A stretch of 64,000 nt of DNA, taken from the NCBI GenBank assembly GCA_000212915.1, contig CM001167.1:793780-857779 (forward strand), in the 5' to 3' direction. This document shows, piece after piece, positions 18,021 through 27,696 of this stretch. Every line of letters begins with the position of its first letter. Position 1 is the first letter of the stretch. Origin of the DNA: Bacteroides coprosuis DSM 18011. Its GTDB lineage: Bacteria > Bacteroidota > Bacteroidia > Bacteroidales > Bacteroidaceae. The notes under the pieces are model-generated. The model made no database searches. It worked only from the letters and a program-made list of their open reading frames with translations, and was not told the DNA's origin. The position numbers and the translations under genes are program-made.

Positions 18021-18473
18021 ATGGAAGATCATAAGAGAAATGTGCAAGAGAACTTATATGAAATAAATAAAGATGTGCTAGTAGATAGTACAGAAATTGA
18101 CAAAGATGCTGCTGCGATAAAAGATAAAGTAGATGAAATGTTAAAGGGAGAGATGAAATTATATCACTCAATTAGCGAGGTCGCTGAAATGTTTAAGGTG
18201 AATGAATCTCTTCTTCGTTATTGGGAAAAGAAATTTCCAACATTAAAGCCTAAAAAAAATCGTAGAGGTGCTCGTCTTTATATGAAAGAAGATATTGAGC
18301 GGATAGAATTAATTTATCATTTAGTGAAAGTTAAAGGGATGACGCTTGCTGGAGCTCGTAAAAAAATGACTCATAATAAAGAGGTAACTCTATCTTGTTT
18401 CGATTTGTTACAGCATCTTAAGAATATTAAGGCTGAACTTCTAGCCATGAGGAAAGAATTAGACCAGCGCTAG
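18021..18473 (+). CDS. MerR-family transcriptional regulator
   Basis: A 150-residue DNA-binding protein. An acidic, low-complexity N-terminus (1-45) precedes a MerR winged helix (about 47-116: YHSISEVAEMFKVNESLLRYW, then EKKFPTLKPKK and RGARLYMKEDIERIELIYHLV). A short coiled coil (CFDLLQHLKNIKAELLAMRKEL) ends it. No ligand-binding domain or cysteine pair is present, so it is not a metal sensor. It looks like the small MerR homologues found once per genome in Bacteroides. Its stop directly abuts the stop of the convergent (p)ppGpp synthetase gene. Confidence 0.85.
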   Translation: MEDHKRNVQENLYEINKDVLVDSTEIDKDAAAIKDKVDEMLKGEMKLYHSISEVAEMFKVNESLLRYWEKKFPTLKPKKNRRGARLYMKEDIERIELIYHLVKVKGMTLAGARKKMTHNKEVTLSCFDLLQHLKNIKAELLAMRKELDQR

Positions 18474-20717
18474 TTATTCTTCTATTCTTGATACTTGCTT
18501 GATTCCTTGTATCTTCTTAAGTTCTTCTGTCAAGCTATTTACTTCGTCTACATCGTGTACGTAAATCTTTATTTTTCCCTCAAAAATACCATCGTCAGTA
18601 TTAAAAGTAATGTTTTTAATGTTGACATTTAACTGTCTGGATATAACTTGAGTAATATCGTTTAATAGGCCCAAGCTATCGATCCCTTTTATATAGATAA
18701 TTACTAGAAATGAATGAGTGTGGTTGTCATCCCATGCTGTTGCTATTATTCGATTTCCAAAGCTACTTTTTAGTCGAGTAGCTACGGGACATTGTCTTTT
18801 ATGGATAAATAGTCTTCCATTTTCATCCAAATATCCTAACACCGAATCTCCTGGAATAGGATGGCAACAACTAGCTAATTGATAGGTTTTGTTTAATTCT
18901 TCTGAAGTAAGAATAAATGTTTTTTTAGGATCAACTCTTTGTTCTACAGATTCTGTTGTCTTAGGCATTTCCTTATCTGTTTTATTGCCAAAAGAAAATG
19001 TAAGATACTTTTTCCAAGTAGGTACTTGCTTACCTAAAATTTGTTCTTTTTCTAAATCACCCAATAGAATTTCTCCAGAACCAACAGCCTTTGTTAGTTC
19101 TTCTCTAGATTTAAGGCTATGTAGTGTTACTAGTTTGTTTACTAGATTTGGACTTTGCTTTATATCGATATCCTTAAAAAAGGAAACTAAGGCTTTATCC
19201 CCCTCTACTTGTAATACCCTATCTTTCTTGCGTAAATACGAAGCTATTTCTGTCTTTGCTTTAGCAGTCGTTGCAAAGTTTTCCCAAAAAGGTTCAACCC
19301 TTTCTTGTTGAGATGTAAGGATTTCAACTTGATCACCACTCTGAAGTCTATGACTTAAAGGAACTAGTTTGTGGTTTACTTTAGCTCCAATGCAGTGGAT
19401 TCCTATATCTGTATGTAGGGCGAATGCAAAATCTAGCGCTGTAGAGTTCTGTGGCATTGTTTTGATATCTCCCTTAGGAGTGAATACGAAAATTTCTGAG
19501 GCAAATAAATTTAATTTTATAGTATCAAGAAAATCCATTGCATCTGGCTGTGGATCGTCTAATATTTCCTTAATGGTTTTAAGCCATTTTTCTAATTCGC
19601 CTTCATCTTCACTACCTCCTCCTTCTTTGTATTTCCAGTGAGCAGCAAAACCTTGTTCTGCAATGTCGTTCATTCTTTCACTTCTGATTTGAACCTCAAT
19701 CCACTGACCATTGTTTGCCATTAAAGTAACATGAAGGGCTTGGTAACCATTTGCTTTCGGGTGGCTAACCCAATCTCTTAATCTATCAGGATGAGGCTTG
19801 TAAATCTTAGAAATAGCAACATAAATATCAAAGCAATCGTTTAATTCTTCCGCTTTACTTCTAGGTTCAAAGATTACACGAACTGCTAATATATCATAGA
19901 TCTCTTCAAAAGGGATGTGCTTGGTTTGCATCTTGTTCCAGATGGAGTAGATGGATTTAATACGGGCAATAATACGGTACTGTATGCCCATCTTATCGAG
20001 TTCTCGCTTTATAGGAGTAGCAAATGTTTTGAATATCACATCACGTTCAGCAGCAGTTTCTTCTAGTTTTTTACTGATGAATTCATATTCTTGTGGATGC
20101 TCATACTTGAAGCTGAGGTTTTCTAGCTCTGTTTTGATTTTATATAAGCCTAAGCGATTAGCCAACGGAGCGTAAATGTATAGGGTTTCTCCTGCTATTT
20201 TATACTGTTTACTTGGTAGCATTGAACCGAGCGTTCTCATATTGTGTAAGCGATCGGCTATTTTTATCAAGATAACTCGAATGTCATCAGACATAGTAAG
20301 CAATAACTTCTTGAAGTTTTCTGCTTGAGCTGAAGCTCTATCTCCAAAAATACCACCAGATATCTTTGTTAATCCATCAACAATCTGTGCTATTTTAGGA
20401 CCAAATATGTTTTCAATGTCGTCTACAGTATAGTCAGTATCTTCAACGACATCGTGAAGGAGAGCAGAACAAATTGAAGTAGATCCCAAACCAATTTCAT
20501 TACACACTATTTTTGCCACAGCAATGGGGTGCATAATATAAGGTTCTCCAGATCTCCTACGGATGCCTTTATGAGCTTCATTTGCGAAATTAAAAGCCTT
20601 AGTAATGATTTCTATCCTTTTTCTATGTTTAGTTGCTAGGTAATCGTTTAACAACTCTTGAAAGGCTTCTTGAATCATCACCTCTTCGGCTTTTTCTTTT
20701 TCAGTTTGTTTATTCAT
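18474..20717 (-). CDS. Bifunctional (p)ppGpp synthetase/hydrolase (RelA/SpoT, Rsh)
   Basis: A 747-residue long-form Rsh. The hydrolase domain keeps its metal residues: H63 in YIMHPIAV, HD at 88-89 in LLHDVVEDTDY, and D155 in IADRLHNMRTLG. The synthetase domain has YRIIARIKSIYSIWNKM, DILAVRVIFE, ANGYQALHVT and WIEVQIRSERMN. A TGS domain (VFTPKGDIKTMPQNSTALDF) and a zinc-finger-like segment with LASCCHPIPGDSVLGY follow, then a C-terminal ACT domain. Both activities look intact, so it should make and break the stringent alarmone. It lies with mltD, DUF5683 and parBA on the same strand. Confidence 0.95.
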   Translation of the reverse strand: MNKQTEKEKAEEVMIQEAFQELLNDYLATKHRKRIEIITKAFNFANEAHKGIRRRSGEPYIMHPIAVAKIVCNEIGLGSTSICSALLHDVVEDTDYTVDDIENIFGPKIAQIVDGLTKISGGIFGDRASAQAENFKKLLLTMSDDIRVILIKIADRLHNMRTLGSMLPSKQYKIAGETLYIYAPLANRLGLYKIKTELENLSFKYEHPQEYEFISKKLEETAAERDVIFKTFATPIKRELDKMGIQYRIIARIKSIYSIWNKMQTKHIPFEEIYDILAVRVIFEPRSKAEELNDCFDIYVAISKIYKPHPDRLRDWVSHPKANGYQALHVTLMANNGQWIEVQIRSERMNDIAEQGFAAHWKYKEGGGSEDEGELEKWLKTIKEILDDPQPDAMDFLDTIKLNLFASEIFVFTPKGDIKTMPQNSTALDFAFALHTDIGIHCIGAKVNHKLVPLSHRLQSGDQVEILTSQQERVEPFWENFATTAKAKTEIASYLRKKDRVLQVEGDKALVSFFKDIDIKQSPNLVNKLVTLHSLKSREELTKAVGSGEILLGDLEKEQILGKQVPTWKKYLTFSFGNKTDKEMPKTTESVEQRVDPKKTFILTSEELNKTYQLASCCHPIPGDSVLGYLDENGRLFIHKRQCPVATRLKSSFGNRIIATAWDDNHTHSFLVIIYIKGIDSLGLLNDITQVISRQLNVNIKNITFNTDDGIFEGKIKIYVHDVDEVNSLTEELKKIQGIKQVSRIEE

Positions 20718-20786
20718 TCAACTCAGCATTTATGGTTCTACTAGGTACAAAAATAGTTATTAATAGCAATAAGGCAACTAAAGGAA

Positions 20787-22031
20787 CTACTTTATAATCT
20801 TCAATGTCTTACCGGCTCTAATATTATTGTTCTTAAGCCCATTCCATTGTTTCAATTTGCTTACACTAACGCCATGTTTACGAGCTATGGTAGATAAAGT
20901 ATCCCCATTTTTAATCTTGTAATAAGTAGTTCTAGATGTTGGTGCTTTAGGTTTTTGCTTAGCTTCTACTTTTTTCCTATTTGTAAAATATTCGTCTCGT
21001 TTATAGTTGTATATAGAATCTTGATTTTCTATATATGTTGGGATGGTATAATGAGGTAATCTTAGCGCGTAAGGTTTGGTATTACCAGGAATAATATCTC
21101 TTTTATATTGAGGATTTAGACTTCTTAATTCTTCTTTGTCTATATTACAGATGCTACTAATTTGGTCGAAGTGAATTTCTTTATTAACAATTACAGTGTC
21201 GCTAACAACTGGTAATGTGCTTTCAATCGGGCATATATTATGATCACAATAATAGGTCATTATGTAGTTTGCCGCGATAAAGGCAGGAACATAACCCCTT
21301 GTCTCTTTGGGTAAATAATTGTAGATTTCCCAATAATCAGATTCACCTCCAGCACGTCGTATTGCTTTGTTTATATTACCTGGTCCACAATTATATGCAG
21401 CAATAACTAAGTTCCAATCGTGATAAATTTCATAAAGATCTTTTAGGTATCTAGCGGCAGACCATGTTGCTTTTATTGGATCTCTTCTATCATCTACTAA
21501 ACTGTTTGTTTCTAATCCGTATTCTTTGCCTGTGCTGAGCATAAACTGCCATAATCCTGTTGCTCCAGCTCTTGATACGGCTGTTGGATTTAATGCAGAT
21601 TCAATAATAGGTAGGTATTTTAGTTCTAATGGTAGGTTATAGGCATCTAGAGCTTCTTCAAAAATGGGGATGTAGAAATTAGTAGAACTAAGCATAATAG
21701 CTACCTGTTGTCTTAGCCTTACTGAATAAAGATCAATAAAACTACGTACAACAGAGTTGTATGGCATTTCCATAATAGATGGAATGCGACTTAGTCGATG
21801 ATTGTATATAGAATCTGGGAAGAAAGGATTGTCTTTTGCTGTTTGACAGTCTTTCTGTAAGTCTAGATACTTTTGTGTTTTCCAGTCATTCAATAAGCTA
21901 TCTATAGACCAAATCATGGTTTCAGGAATTTCTATATCTTCATCTATGGTTTGGTTCTGTATTTGCGCTTTACTTGTAACAGTCATGAATAGACTGATGA
22001 AGATGAATACGCTTACTATTACTTTCTTCAT
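20787..22031 (-). CDS. Membrane-bound lytic transglycosylase, SLT plus LysM (MltD-like)
   Basis: A 414-residue secreted peptidoglycan-cleaving enzyme. The signal peptide (MKKVIVSVFIFISLFMTVTSKAQ) is followed by an SLT/goose-lysozyme-like domain: LPIIESALNPTAVSRAGATG with the catalytic Glu near 142, then LWQFMLSTGKEYGL and NLVIAAYNCGPGNINKAIRR. One LysM domain closes the protein (about 369-414, YYKIKNGDTLSTIARKHG). There is no lipobox, so it is soluble in the periplasm or loosely bound. Gene order mltD-DUF5683-parB-parA is usual in Bacteroides relatives. Confidence 0.92.
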   Translation of the reverse strand: MKKVIVSVFIFISLFMTVTSKAQIQNQTIDEDIEIPETMIWSIDSLLNDWKTQKYLDLQKDCQTAKDNPFFPDSIYNHRLSRIPSIMEMPYNSVVRSFIDLYSVRLRQQVAIMLSSTNFYIPIFEEALDAYNLPLELKYLPIIESALNPTAVSRAGATGLWQFMLSTGKEYGLETNSLVDDRRDPIKATWSAARYLKDLYEIYHDWNLVIAAYNCGPGNINKAIRRAGGESDYWEIYNYLPKETRGYVPAFIAANYIMTYYCDHNICPIESTLPVVSDTVIVNKEIHFDQISSICNIDKEELRSLNPQYKRDIIPGNTKPYALRLPHYTIPTYIENQDSIYNYKRDEYFTNRKKVEAKQKPKAPTSRTTYYKIKNGDTLSTIARKHGVSVSKLKQWNGLKNNNIRAGKTLKIIK

Positions 22032-22051
22032 TATTTTATCCCTTGTATTCT

Positions 22052-22876
22052 TTAAAACGTAAACTTACACTGTAAGCCTACAGAATTATTTTGTAATATA
22101 TTATTATTAGAAGTATTTGTATTGTTGTTTATTATTGTTGGTTCAATTCTCATACTTAAATCAGGTGTAATATCAAAGTTAGATAGCTCAGCATCTACAT
22201 AGGCATCAATTATAGATAAAACGTAGACTCCAATAAAAGCAATGACACTTAAATCTCGGTAACGTCTAAATTTATCTTTCCTGTTTTTTAATATGGTTTC
22301 AAGTCTTCCTTCATCAATAGTTACATTAGGTGGAAGTAGCTCTAGGTAGCTATTGGTGTTTGGATTATTGTCTTTTAAATCTCTGTAAGCTTGAGAGTAA
22401 TCTTTGTACATTGTGTTATTCCAATTAAGGGCATAAGCACAACCAGCAAAACCACCATAGAAAATGGGCAGTTTCCAGTATTTACGATTATAGATTTGTC
22501 CTCCTCCAGGGAATATAATAGCATACCATGTTGCTTTAGTAGGATTTGGTCTCCATTGATTCGGATCAATAGTTGGTTCATCCATAGGTGCTATTTTAGG
22601 GGTAGCATGATTTAAACTATCCAAGCGAGCTTGATTTATGGATTGAATGCTATCAGCCAACAAGATACTATCAGAGATGATGTTGCCTTGAGGGCTTACA
22701 GTGTCTATAGTACTCAAAAGAGAATCAATTTTTTGTTGACTCTCTAGTTGTTTAAGTACTTCTTCCTCTGTTTTTTGTTTTACTTCCTGAGCTTGTACCC
22801 GAGTGGTCATTAAGCTACCTATTAGTGTACCCAAAACAAGGAGGGTGTAATATATTAAGCTCTTTGCTTTATTCAT
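22052..22876 (-). CDS. DUF5683 domain protein, secreted or membrane-anchored
   Basis: A 274-residue protein with a signal sequence (LIYYTLLVLGTLIGSLMTTRVQAQ), a low-complexity Gln/Ser/Asp region (30-90) and a DUF5683 domain starting at NPTKATWYAIIFPGGGQIYNRKYWKLPIFYGGFAGCAYALNWN in two parts. The GGGQIYN-(K/R)YWK-P-YG pattern is the family hallmark. It keeps a second membrane helix (about 211-228). It is placed one base from parB and 20 bases from mltD, so it is probably co-transcribed with both. Biochemical role unknown; association with cell envelope and division genes is inferred from position. Confidence 0.85.
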   Translation of the reverse strand: MNKAKSLIYYTLLVLGTLIGSLMTTRVQAQEVKQKTEEEVLKQLESQQKIDSLLSTIDTVSPQGNIISDSILLADSIQSINQARLDSLNHATPKIAPMDEPTIDPNQWRPNPTKATWYAIIFPGGGQIYNRKYWKLPIFYGGFAGCAYALNWNNTMYKDYSQAYRDLKDNNPNTNSYLELLPPNVTIDEGRLETILKNRKDKFRRYRDLSVIAFIGVYVLSIIDAYVDAELSNFDITPDLSMRIEPTIINNNTNTSNNNILQNNSVGLQCKFTF

Positions 22877-23755
22877 TTATTTTTTGAGTGAATCAAATAT
22901 TTCTATAATTCTTTCAAGCTCCTCTTCATTCCCAAAGGGGATGCTGATTTTTCCTTTTCCTTTGCTACTGCAAGTTAGTTGAACTTTTGTATTGAAAAAA
23001 CCTGAAAGGTGTTGTTTAAGAATATTAAACTCTTCGGGTAATTGAGCATTTTGTTTCTTCTTACCTGAACTCAGCTCTTCACCAGCGTTTAGATCTTTTA
23101 CAATCTCTTCCACTTTGCGAACTGAGTAGTTATTCTTGATGATATCTTTTAGTAGCTTTATTTGTAGCTTAGGGTTTTCGAGAGGCAATAAAGCTCGAGC
23201 ATGTCCCATATCAATTTGTCTATGTTGAAGAGCAACTTGAATAGGAGCAGGTAGCTTTAATAGTCGAACATAGTTGGCAATAGTAGCTCTCTTTTTACCT
23301 ACTCTTTCACTTAGTCTTTCTTGAGTCAAGTCATATTCTTCAATTAAGTGTTGGTAAGCTAATGCAACTTCAATAGCATTGAGATCTTCTCTTTGAATAT
23401 TTTCAATAAGAGCCATTTCAAGTACATTCTCATCACTTGCCTTACGGATATATGCTGGGATAGATTTTAATCCAGCCAATTGAGAGGCACGGAATCTTCT
23501 TTCTCCTGCAATGATCTGGTATCTATCAAGAGACAATTCTCTTAGAGTAATTGGTTGAATAATTCCAATTTCAGAGATAGAGCTAGCCAACTCTTCTAAA
23601 GCTTCTTGATTGAATTCTCTTCGAGGTTGATTAGGGTTAACTGAAATTTTAGAAATTTCAATTTCATTGATAGAAGAAGAACCATCAGTTTTAATCTCAT
23701 CCATTGAGAGTAAAGCGTCTAATCCTCTTCCCAAAGTATTCCTTTTCTGTGCCAT
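22877..23755 (-). CDS. parB: Chromosome partitioning protein ParB
   Basis: A 292-residue ParB/Spo0J. The N-terminal CTP-binding ParB domain has PNQPRREFNQEALEELASS and the GERRFRAS box. The middle HTH has LTQERLSERVGKKRATIANY and MGHARALL. A Lys-rich linker and a C-terminal dimerisation helix end it. ParB binds parS sites near the origin and spreads, working with ParA to segregate chromosomes. It lies 11 bases after parA. No good parS was found next to it (see findings). Confidence 0.95.
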   Translation of the reverse strand: MAQKRNTLGRGLDALLSMDEIKTDGSSSINEIEISKISVNPNQPRREFNQEALEELASSISEIGIIQPITLRELSLDRYQIIAGERRFRASQLAGLKSIPAYIRKASDENVLEMALIENIQREDLNAIEVALAYQHLIEEYDLTQERLSERVGKKRATIANYVRLLKLPAPIQVALQHRQIDMGHARALLPLENPKLQIKLLKDIIKNNYSVRKVEEIVKDLNAGEELSSGKKKQNAQLPEEFNILKQHLSGFFNTKVQLTCSSKGKGKISIPFGNEEELERIIEIFDSLKK

Positions 23756-23766
23756 AATTCACTAAA

Positions 23767-24537
23767 CTATTTATTCTTTTTGATTAACTCTTTTGCTAGA
23801 GCTAGATAATTCTTAGCTCCACTAGAGTCTGCATCATATAAAATGGTTGGTAGCCCATAACTTGGGGCTTCACTTAATTTTACATTACGATGAATAACGG
23901 TTTTAAAAACTAAGTTTTGGAAGTGTTTTTTTACTTCTTCATGTATCTGTCGAGCTTGTCTCAATCTTGAATCGTACATTGTAAGTAAAAATCCTTCAAT
24001 TTCAAGATTTGGATTTAATCTTGATTTGATAATTTTAATTGTATTCAATAATTTACTAATTCCTTCCAATGCAAAATACTCAGCCTGTACGGGAATAATT
24101 ATTGAATCTGCTGCAGTTAGAGCATTTACCGTAATAAGTCCTAATGATGGAGAGCAGTCAATTAAAATATAATCATATCTCTTCTTAAGAGGGGTTAGAA
24201 TTTCTTTAAGAATATTCTCTCTATTGTCTAGACTAAGCATCTCAATTTCAGCTCCTACTAAATTGATATGCGAGGATACTACTTGTAAAGTATCTATTTC
24301 TGTCGTAAGGATAGCATTTTCTATTTTAGAGTTTTTTCTATCTATAATGCATTCGTAAATGCTGTGAGCAGATTGTCTCATATTTACACCTAACCCAGAT
24401 GTAGCATTGGCTTGAGGATCAGCGTCAATAACGAGTACTTTCTTTTCTAGCGTAGCAAGTGATGCTGCAAGATTGATAGTCGTTGTAGTTTTGCCGACTC
24501 CACCTTTTTGGTTAGCCAAAGTGATTATTTTTCCCAT
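23767..24537 (-). CDS. parA: Chromosome partitioning ATPase ParA (Soj)
   Basis: A 256-residue deviant Walker ATPase: KGGVGKTTTTINLAASL (about 10-26), VLVIDADPQANATSGLG, ILIDCSPSLGLITVNAL and PVQAEYFALEGI. The length and lack of an N-terminal HTH identify the small chromosomal (Soj) type, which binds DNA in the ATP dimer form and drives ParB-parS complexes. It is the first gene of the minus-strand cluster parA-parB-DUF5683-mltD, beside an AT-rich divergent gap shared with surE. Confidence 0.96.
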   Translation of the reverse strand: MGKIITLANQKGGVGKTTTTINLAASLATLEKKVLVIDADPQANATSGLGVNMRQSAHSIYECIIDRKNSKIENAILTTEIDTLQVVSSHINLVGAEIEMLSLDNRENILKEILTPLKKRYDYILIDCSPSLGLITVNALTAADSIIIPVQAEYFALEGISKLLNTIKIIKSRLNPNLEIEGFLLTMYDSRLRQARQIHEEVKKHFQNLVFKTVIHRNVKLSEAPSYGLPTILYDADSSGAKNYLALAKELIKKNK

Positions 24538-24851
24538 ATCAATTTATCAATTAATAAAAGCGAAATAAGTGATAATACATAAGAAGTCCTCATAAATAAG
24601 ATGAACTTTATTAAAACTGTTGATAAGTTATATCTTATGTTTATAACTCTTAGAGCTAGGAATGATATAACAACTCTATTATAAATATTTTGCTATTAAG
24701 CAAATATACTAATTTTTATTCAATTTTATTCGTTTTTTCCTAGCTTGCAGATGCTTATAATCTCTAAATATAATAACGGATTTACACTTCCTCAACCAAA
24801 AAGCCATAAATATGGTTATATTTGTAGCATATAATTTAAAATAAAAAAGAA
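24538..24851. other. AT-rich divergent intergenic region between parA and surE
   Basis: This 314-base gap holds a -7-like TATATTTG at 24817-24824, 27 bases before surE, with no good -33. No parS-like palindrome, repeat unit or small gene was found in it. Confidence 0.5.
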
Positions 24852-25643
24852 ATGAGTCATAATAAACCATTAATATTAATCACGAATGACGATGGCCTTA
24901 TAGCCAAAGGAATTAGTGAGCTTGTAAAGTTTGTTCGTCCCTTAGGAGAAATTGTTGTTGTAGCTCCAGATGCTCCTCGATCTGGTAGTGGCTGTTCTCT
25001 AACAGTAACTCAACCTGTGCACTTTAAAATGATTCGTAAAGATGTTGGATTAACCGTTTATAGATGCTCTGGATCTCCTGTTGATTGTGTAAAGCTGGCT
25101 CGTCATGCCATTTTAGATAGAGACCCCGATTTAGTACTTAGTGGAATTAATCATGGTGATAATTCAGGAGTCAATGTACATTATTCTGGAACAATGGGGG
25201 CGGTAATAGAAGCTTGTGTAAATAGAATACCTGCTATTGGTTTTTCTCTTTGTGATCATGATCAAGGTGCCGATTTCGAACCTATGGGTAAATATGTTAG
25301 AGAATTAACGAAAATGGTTTTGCTTAATGGTTTGCCAGACTATACCTGCTTAAATGTTAATTTCCCTAAGGTTGAAGAAATTAAGGGATTAAAGGTTTGT
25401 CAACAAGCTCGAGGTAGTTGGTCTAATGAATGGGAACCTTGTCCTCGTTCTTTTGATGAAAATTATTATTGGATGTCAGGTTCATTTGTTCCACTCAAGA
25501 AAGGACATGAGAAAAGTGACAATTGGGCTTTAGCAAATGGTTATGGTGCTATTACACCTACGTTGGTAGATATGACTGATTATAAATTTGCTAAGGAATT
25601 AGACAGCTTAGTAGCAGGTTTATTAATGGAAGATGAGGAGTAG
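24852..25643 (+). CDS. surE: 5'/3'-nucleotidase SurE
   Basis: A 263-residue metal-dependent phosphatase acting on nucleoside monophosphates. The metal site is [12 protein letters not shown] near the N-terminus (Asp-Asp), with [31 protein letters not shown] and [20 protein letters not shown] in the expected order. The gene is 7 bases before lpxB on the same strand, a pairing common in Bacteroidetes. Length is normal. Confidence 0.95.
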   Translation: MSHNKPLILITNDDGLIAKGISELVKFVRPLGEIVVVAPDAPRSGSGCSLTVTQPVHFKMIRKDVGLTVYRCSGSPVDCVKLARHAILDRDPDLVLSGINHGDNSGVNVHYSGTMGAVIEACVNRIPAIGFSLCDHDQGADFEPMGKYVRELTKMVLLNGLPDYTCLNVNFPKVEEIKGLKVCQQARGSWSNEWEPCPRSFDENYYWMSGSFVPLKKGHEKSDNWALANGYGAITPTLVDMTDYKFAKELDSLVAGLLMEDEE

Positions 25644-25650
25644 TTAGTAC

Positions 25651-26787
25651 ATGAAGTATTACTTGATAGTTGGAGAAGCCTCAGGAGATTTGCATGCATC
25701 TCATTTGATGAGTGAGTTAAAAAAGCAAGACCCCTCTGCAGAGTTTCGTTTCTTTGGAGGAGACTTGATGAAAGCGGTAGGAGGAAATTTAGTAAGACAT
25801 TACAAGGATCTTGCTTTTATGGGCTTTATTCCTGTGCTCTTAAACTTGCGTACTATATTTGCTAATATGCGATTTTGTAAAGAAGATGTTGTGAGTTGGA
25901 ATCCAGATGTTCTAATTCTTGTTGATTATCCTGGCTTTAATTTAAATATCGCTAAGTATATAAAGAAAAATACGTCTATTCCGATTTACTACTATATCTC
26001 ACCCAAGATATGGGCATGGAAAGAGTATCGCATAAAAAATATACGCAGAGACATTGATGAAATGTTTTCAATTCTTCCTTTTGAAGTTGATTTTTACAAA
26101 AAACACAACTATCCCATTCATTATGTAGGTAATCCCACAGTGGATGAAATTGTGGCTTTTAAATCATCTTATAAAGAAACTATTGGAGAGTTTACTTCTA
26201 GAACGAATTTAGGAACAAAGCCTATAATAGCTCTGTTGGCAGGAAGTAGAAAGCAAGAAATAAAAGACAACTTGCCTATGATGATTGAATCGGCATCAGC
26301 TTATAAAGACTATCAATTAGTTCTAGCGGGTGCTCCTGGAGTAGATAAATCATATTATGATGAATTTATAAAAGGTACTAATGTTCAATTGATTTTTGGT
26401 GAGACATATCCTCTTTTAAGTCATTCTCATACTGCCTTAGTAACTTCAGGAACAGCGACGTTAGAAACTGCTCTTTTTAAAGTGCCTCAAGTTGTTTGTT
26501 ATTATACTCCAGTAGGTAAGATAATTGCTTTTCTACGTAAGAAGGTGTTAAAAGTAAAATATATTTCTTTGGTTAATCTTATTGTTAATCGATTAATAAT
26601 TCAAGAATTGGTAGCCGATACAATGACTAAGAAGCATTTGGATAAGGAATTAAATAAACTTATCTCAGATGATAAATATCGTAAGACAATGCTTGACAAT
26701 TATAAAGAAATGCAAGTGATACTAGGAGAGGAGGGTGCTCCTACACATGCTGCTTCTAAAATGATTGATTTGTTAAAAAATAATTAA
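25651..26787 (+). CDS. lpxB: Lipid-A-disaccharide synthase
   Basis: A 378-residue GT19 glycosyltransferase joining UDP-2,3-diacylglucosamine and lipid X to form the tetraacyl disaccharide of lipid A at the inner membrane. It begins YYLIVGEASGDLHASHLM with the invariant GE-SGD motif, followed by FRFFGGDLM, LVDYPGFNLNIAKY, YYISPKIWAWKEYRIK, IALLAGSRKQEI and the C-terminal VTSGTATLETALFKVPQVVCY. All are intact. A strong terminator follows at 26821, closing the surE-lpxB operon. Confidence 0.96.
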   Translation: MKYYLIVGEASGDLHASHLMSELKKQDPSAEFRFFGGDLMKAVGGNLVRHYKDLAFMGFIPVLLNLRTIFANMRFCKEDVVSWNPDVLILVDYPGFNLNIAKYIKKNTSIPIYYYISPKIWAWKEYRIKNIRRDIDEMFSILPFEVDFYKKHNYPIHYVGNPTVDEIVAFKSSYKETIGEFTSRTNLGTKPIIALLAGSRKQEIKDNLPMMIESASAYKDYQLVLAGAPGVDKSYYDEFIKGTNVQLIFGETYPLLSHSHTALVTSGTATLETALFKVPQVVCYYTPVGKIIAFLRKKVLKVKYISLVNLIVNRLIIQELVADTMTKKHLDKELNKLISDDKYRKTMLDNYKEMQVILGEEGAPTHAASKMIDLLKNN

Positions 26788-26820
26788 TATACCTCCAATA
26801 AAGCAGTATTTTAGAGATTG

Positions 26821-26873
26821 ATGAGTTTATTAAGTATAGAGAGATGTTATACTTAGTAAACTCATTAATTTTT
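26821..26873 (+). terminator. Terminator after surE-lpxB
   Basis: Two 18-base arms at 26821-26838 and 26848-26865 pair with one mismatch and are followed by AATTTTT. The hairpin also rules out an earlier start (26844) for the next gene, since that ATG falls inside the stem region. Confidence 0.75.
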
Positions 26874-26879
26874 ATACAG

Positions 26880-27611
26880 ATGAAAACAATGATTAAAAAA
26901 ATATTTCTAGCTTGTTTAAGTGTAACAATGCTAGTTGGATTTCAAAGTTGTAATGATGATGATGGATACTCTTTAGGTGATTTTTGGATTTCTTATGCTA
27001 CCGTGGTGCGTGAAGGAAATACATATTCTCTGAAACTTGACTCGGGTCAAAAGTTATGGGTGGGAGCCGGTTGGATTAATTATAATAGTGTTGATGGCCA
27101 ACGTGTAGTAGCAGACTATACCATTTTGGGGGATAATTACAATGGTTATGATCATATTGTGAAAGTGAACTACCTCTATGAGATTTTAACTAAAAATGTG
27201 GAGTTTGTTAAGTCTGAAGAAGATGATAAAAAGTTTGGTAATGATGGAATACCATCTGTAAATGAGATGTGGGTAAGCAATGATTATTTAAATATTAAAT
27301 TTACTTATCGTTTGCCATCTGAAGCAAAAGCTCATAAAGTATCATTAGTAGAAAACCAATTAAAAGAAAGCCCTGATGATAGCTCTATTTATTTAGAATT
27401 TAGATATAATACATACAATAATAACTCTAGTTATGTAAGTAATAGTATGGCCTCTTTTAATTTGAATACGATAGATTTATCAGGCAAAACGGGTATAAAA
27501 ATTCTCTGGAAGAACGAAAAAGGAGAAGAAAGTACGATTGATGTTCCTTTGAAAAATATAGACAATAAGAAGATAGATGTGGAGAGTGATAAGAAAGCTA
27601 ATCTAGAGTAA
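26880..27611 (+). CDS. NigD-like lipoprotein
   Basis: A 243-residue lipoprotein. MKTMIKKIFLACLSVTMLVG precedes the lipobox FQSC, and the mature protein starts CNDDDGYSLGDFWISYATV, the usual opening of the NigD-like family of Bacteroidetes surface/periplasmic proteins. Two beta-sandwich-like parts follow (about 25-115 and 120-225). NigD was named for a gene next to a bacteriocin locus, but the family is broad and its function is unknown. The ATG at 26880 is preferred because it gives the lipoprotein signal and lies outside the terminator hairpin. The acidic C-terminus (DVESDKKANLE) is unremarkable. Confidence 0.85.
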   Translation: MKTMIKKIFLACLSVTMLVGFQSCNDDDGYSLGDFWISYATVVREGNTYSLKLDSGQKLWVGAGWINYNSVDGQRVVADYTILGDNYNGYDHIVKVNYLYEILTKNVEFVKSEEDDKKFGNDGIPSVNEMWVSNDYLNIKFTYRLPSEAKAHKVSLVENQLKESPDDSSIYLEFRYNTYNNNSSYVSNSMASFNLNTIDLSGKTGIKILWKNEKGEESTIDVPLKNIDNKKIDVESDKKANLE

Positions 27612-27631
27612 TAAGATTGAAATGAATAATA

Positions 27632-27671
27632 AATAAGAGGGTGTCTAATTGCAACTAGACACCCTCTTATT
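27632..27671. terminator. Bidirectional terminator between NigD-like gene and cdsA
   Basis: AATAAGAGGGTGTCTA pairs perfectly with TAGACACCCTCTTATT around an 8-base loop between convergent genes, with T-rich flanks. Confidence 0.88.
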
Positions 27672-27696
27672 TTATTAGTTCCTATTATATACTGTT

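Noticed and set aside
26844-26879. Earlier start (12 extra residues) for the NigD-like gene
   Set aside because: This start lies inside the strong lpxB terminator stem, and the extension would spoil the lipoprotein signal.
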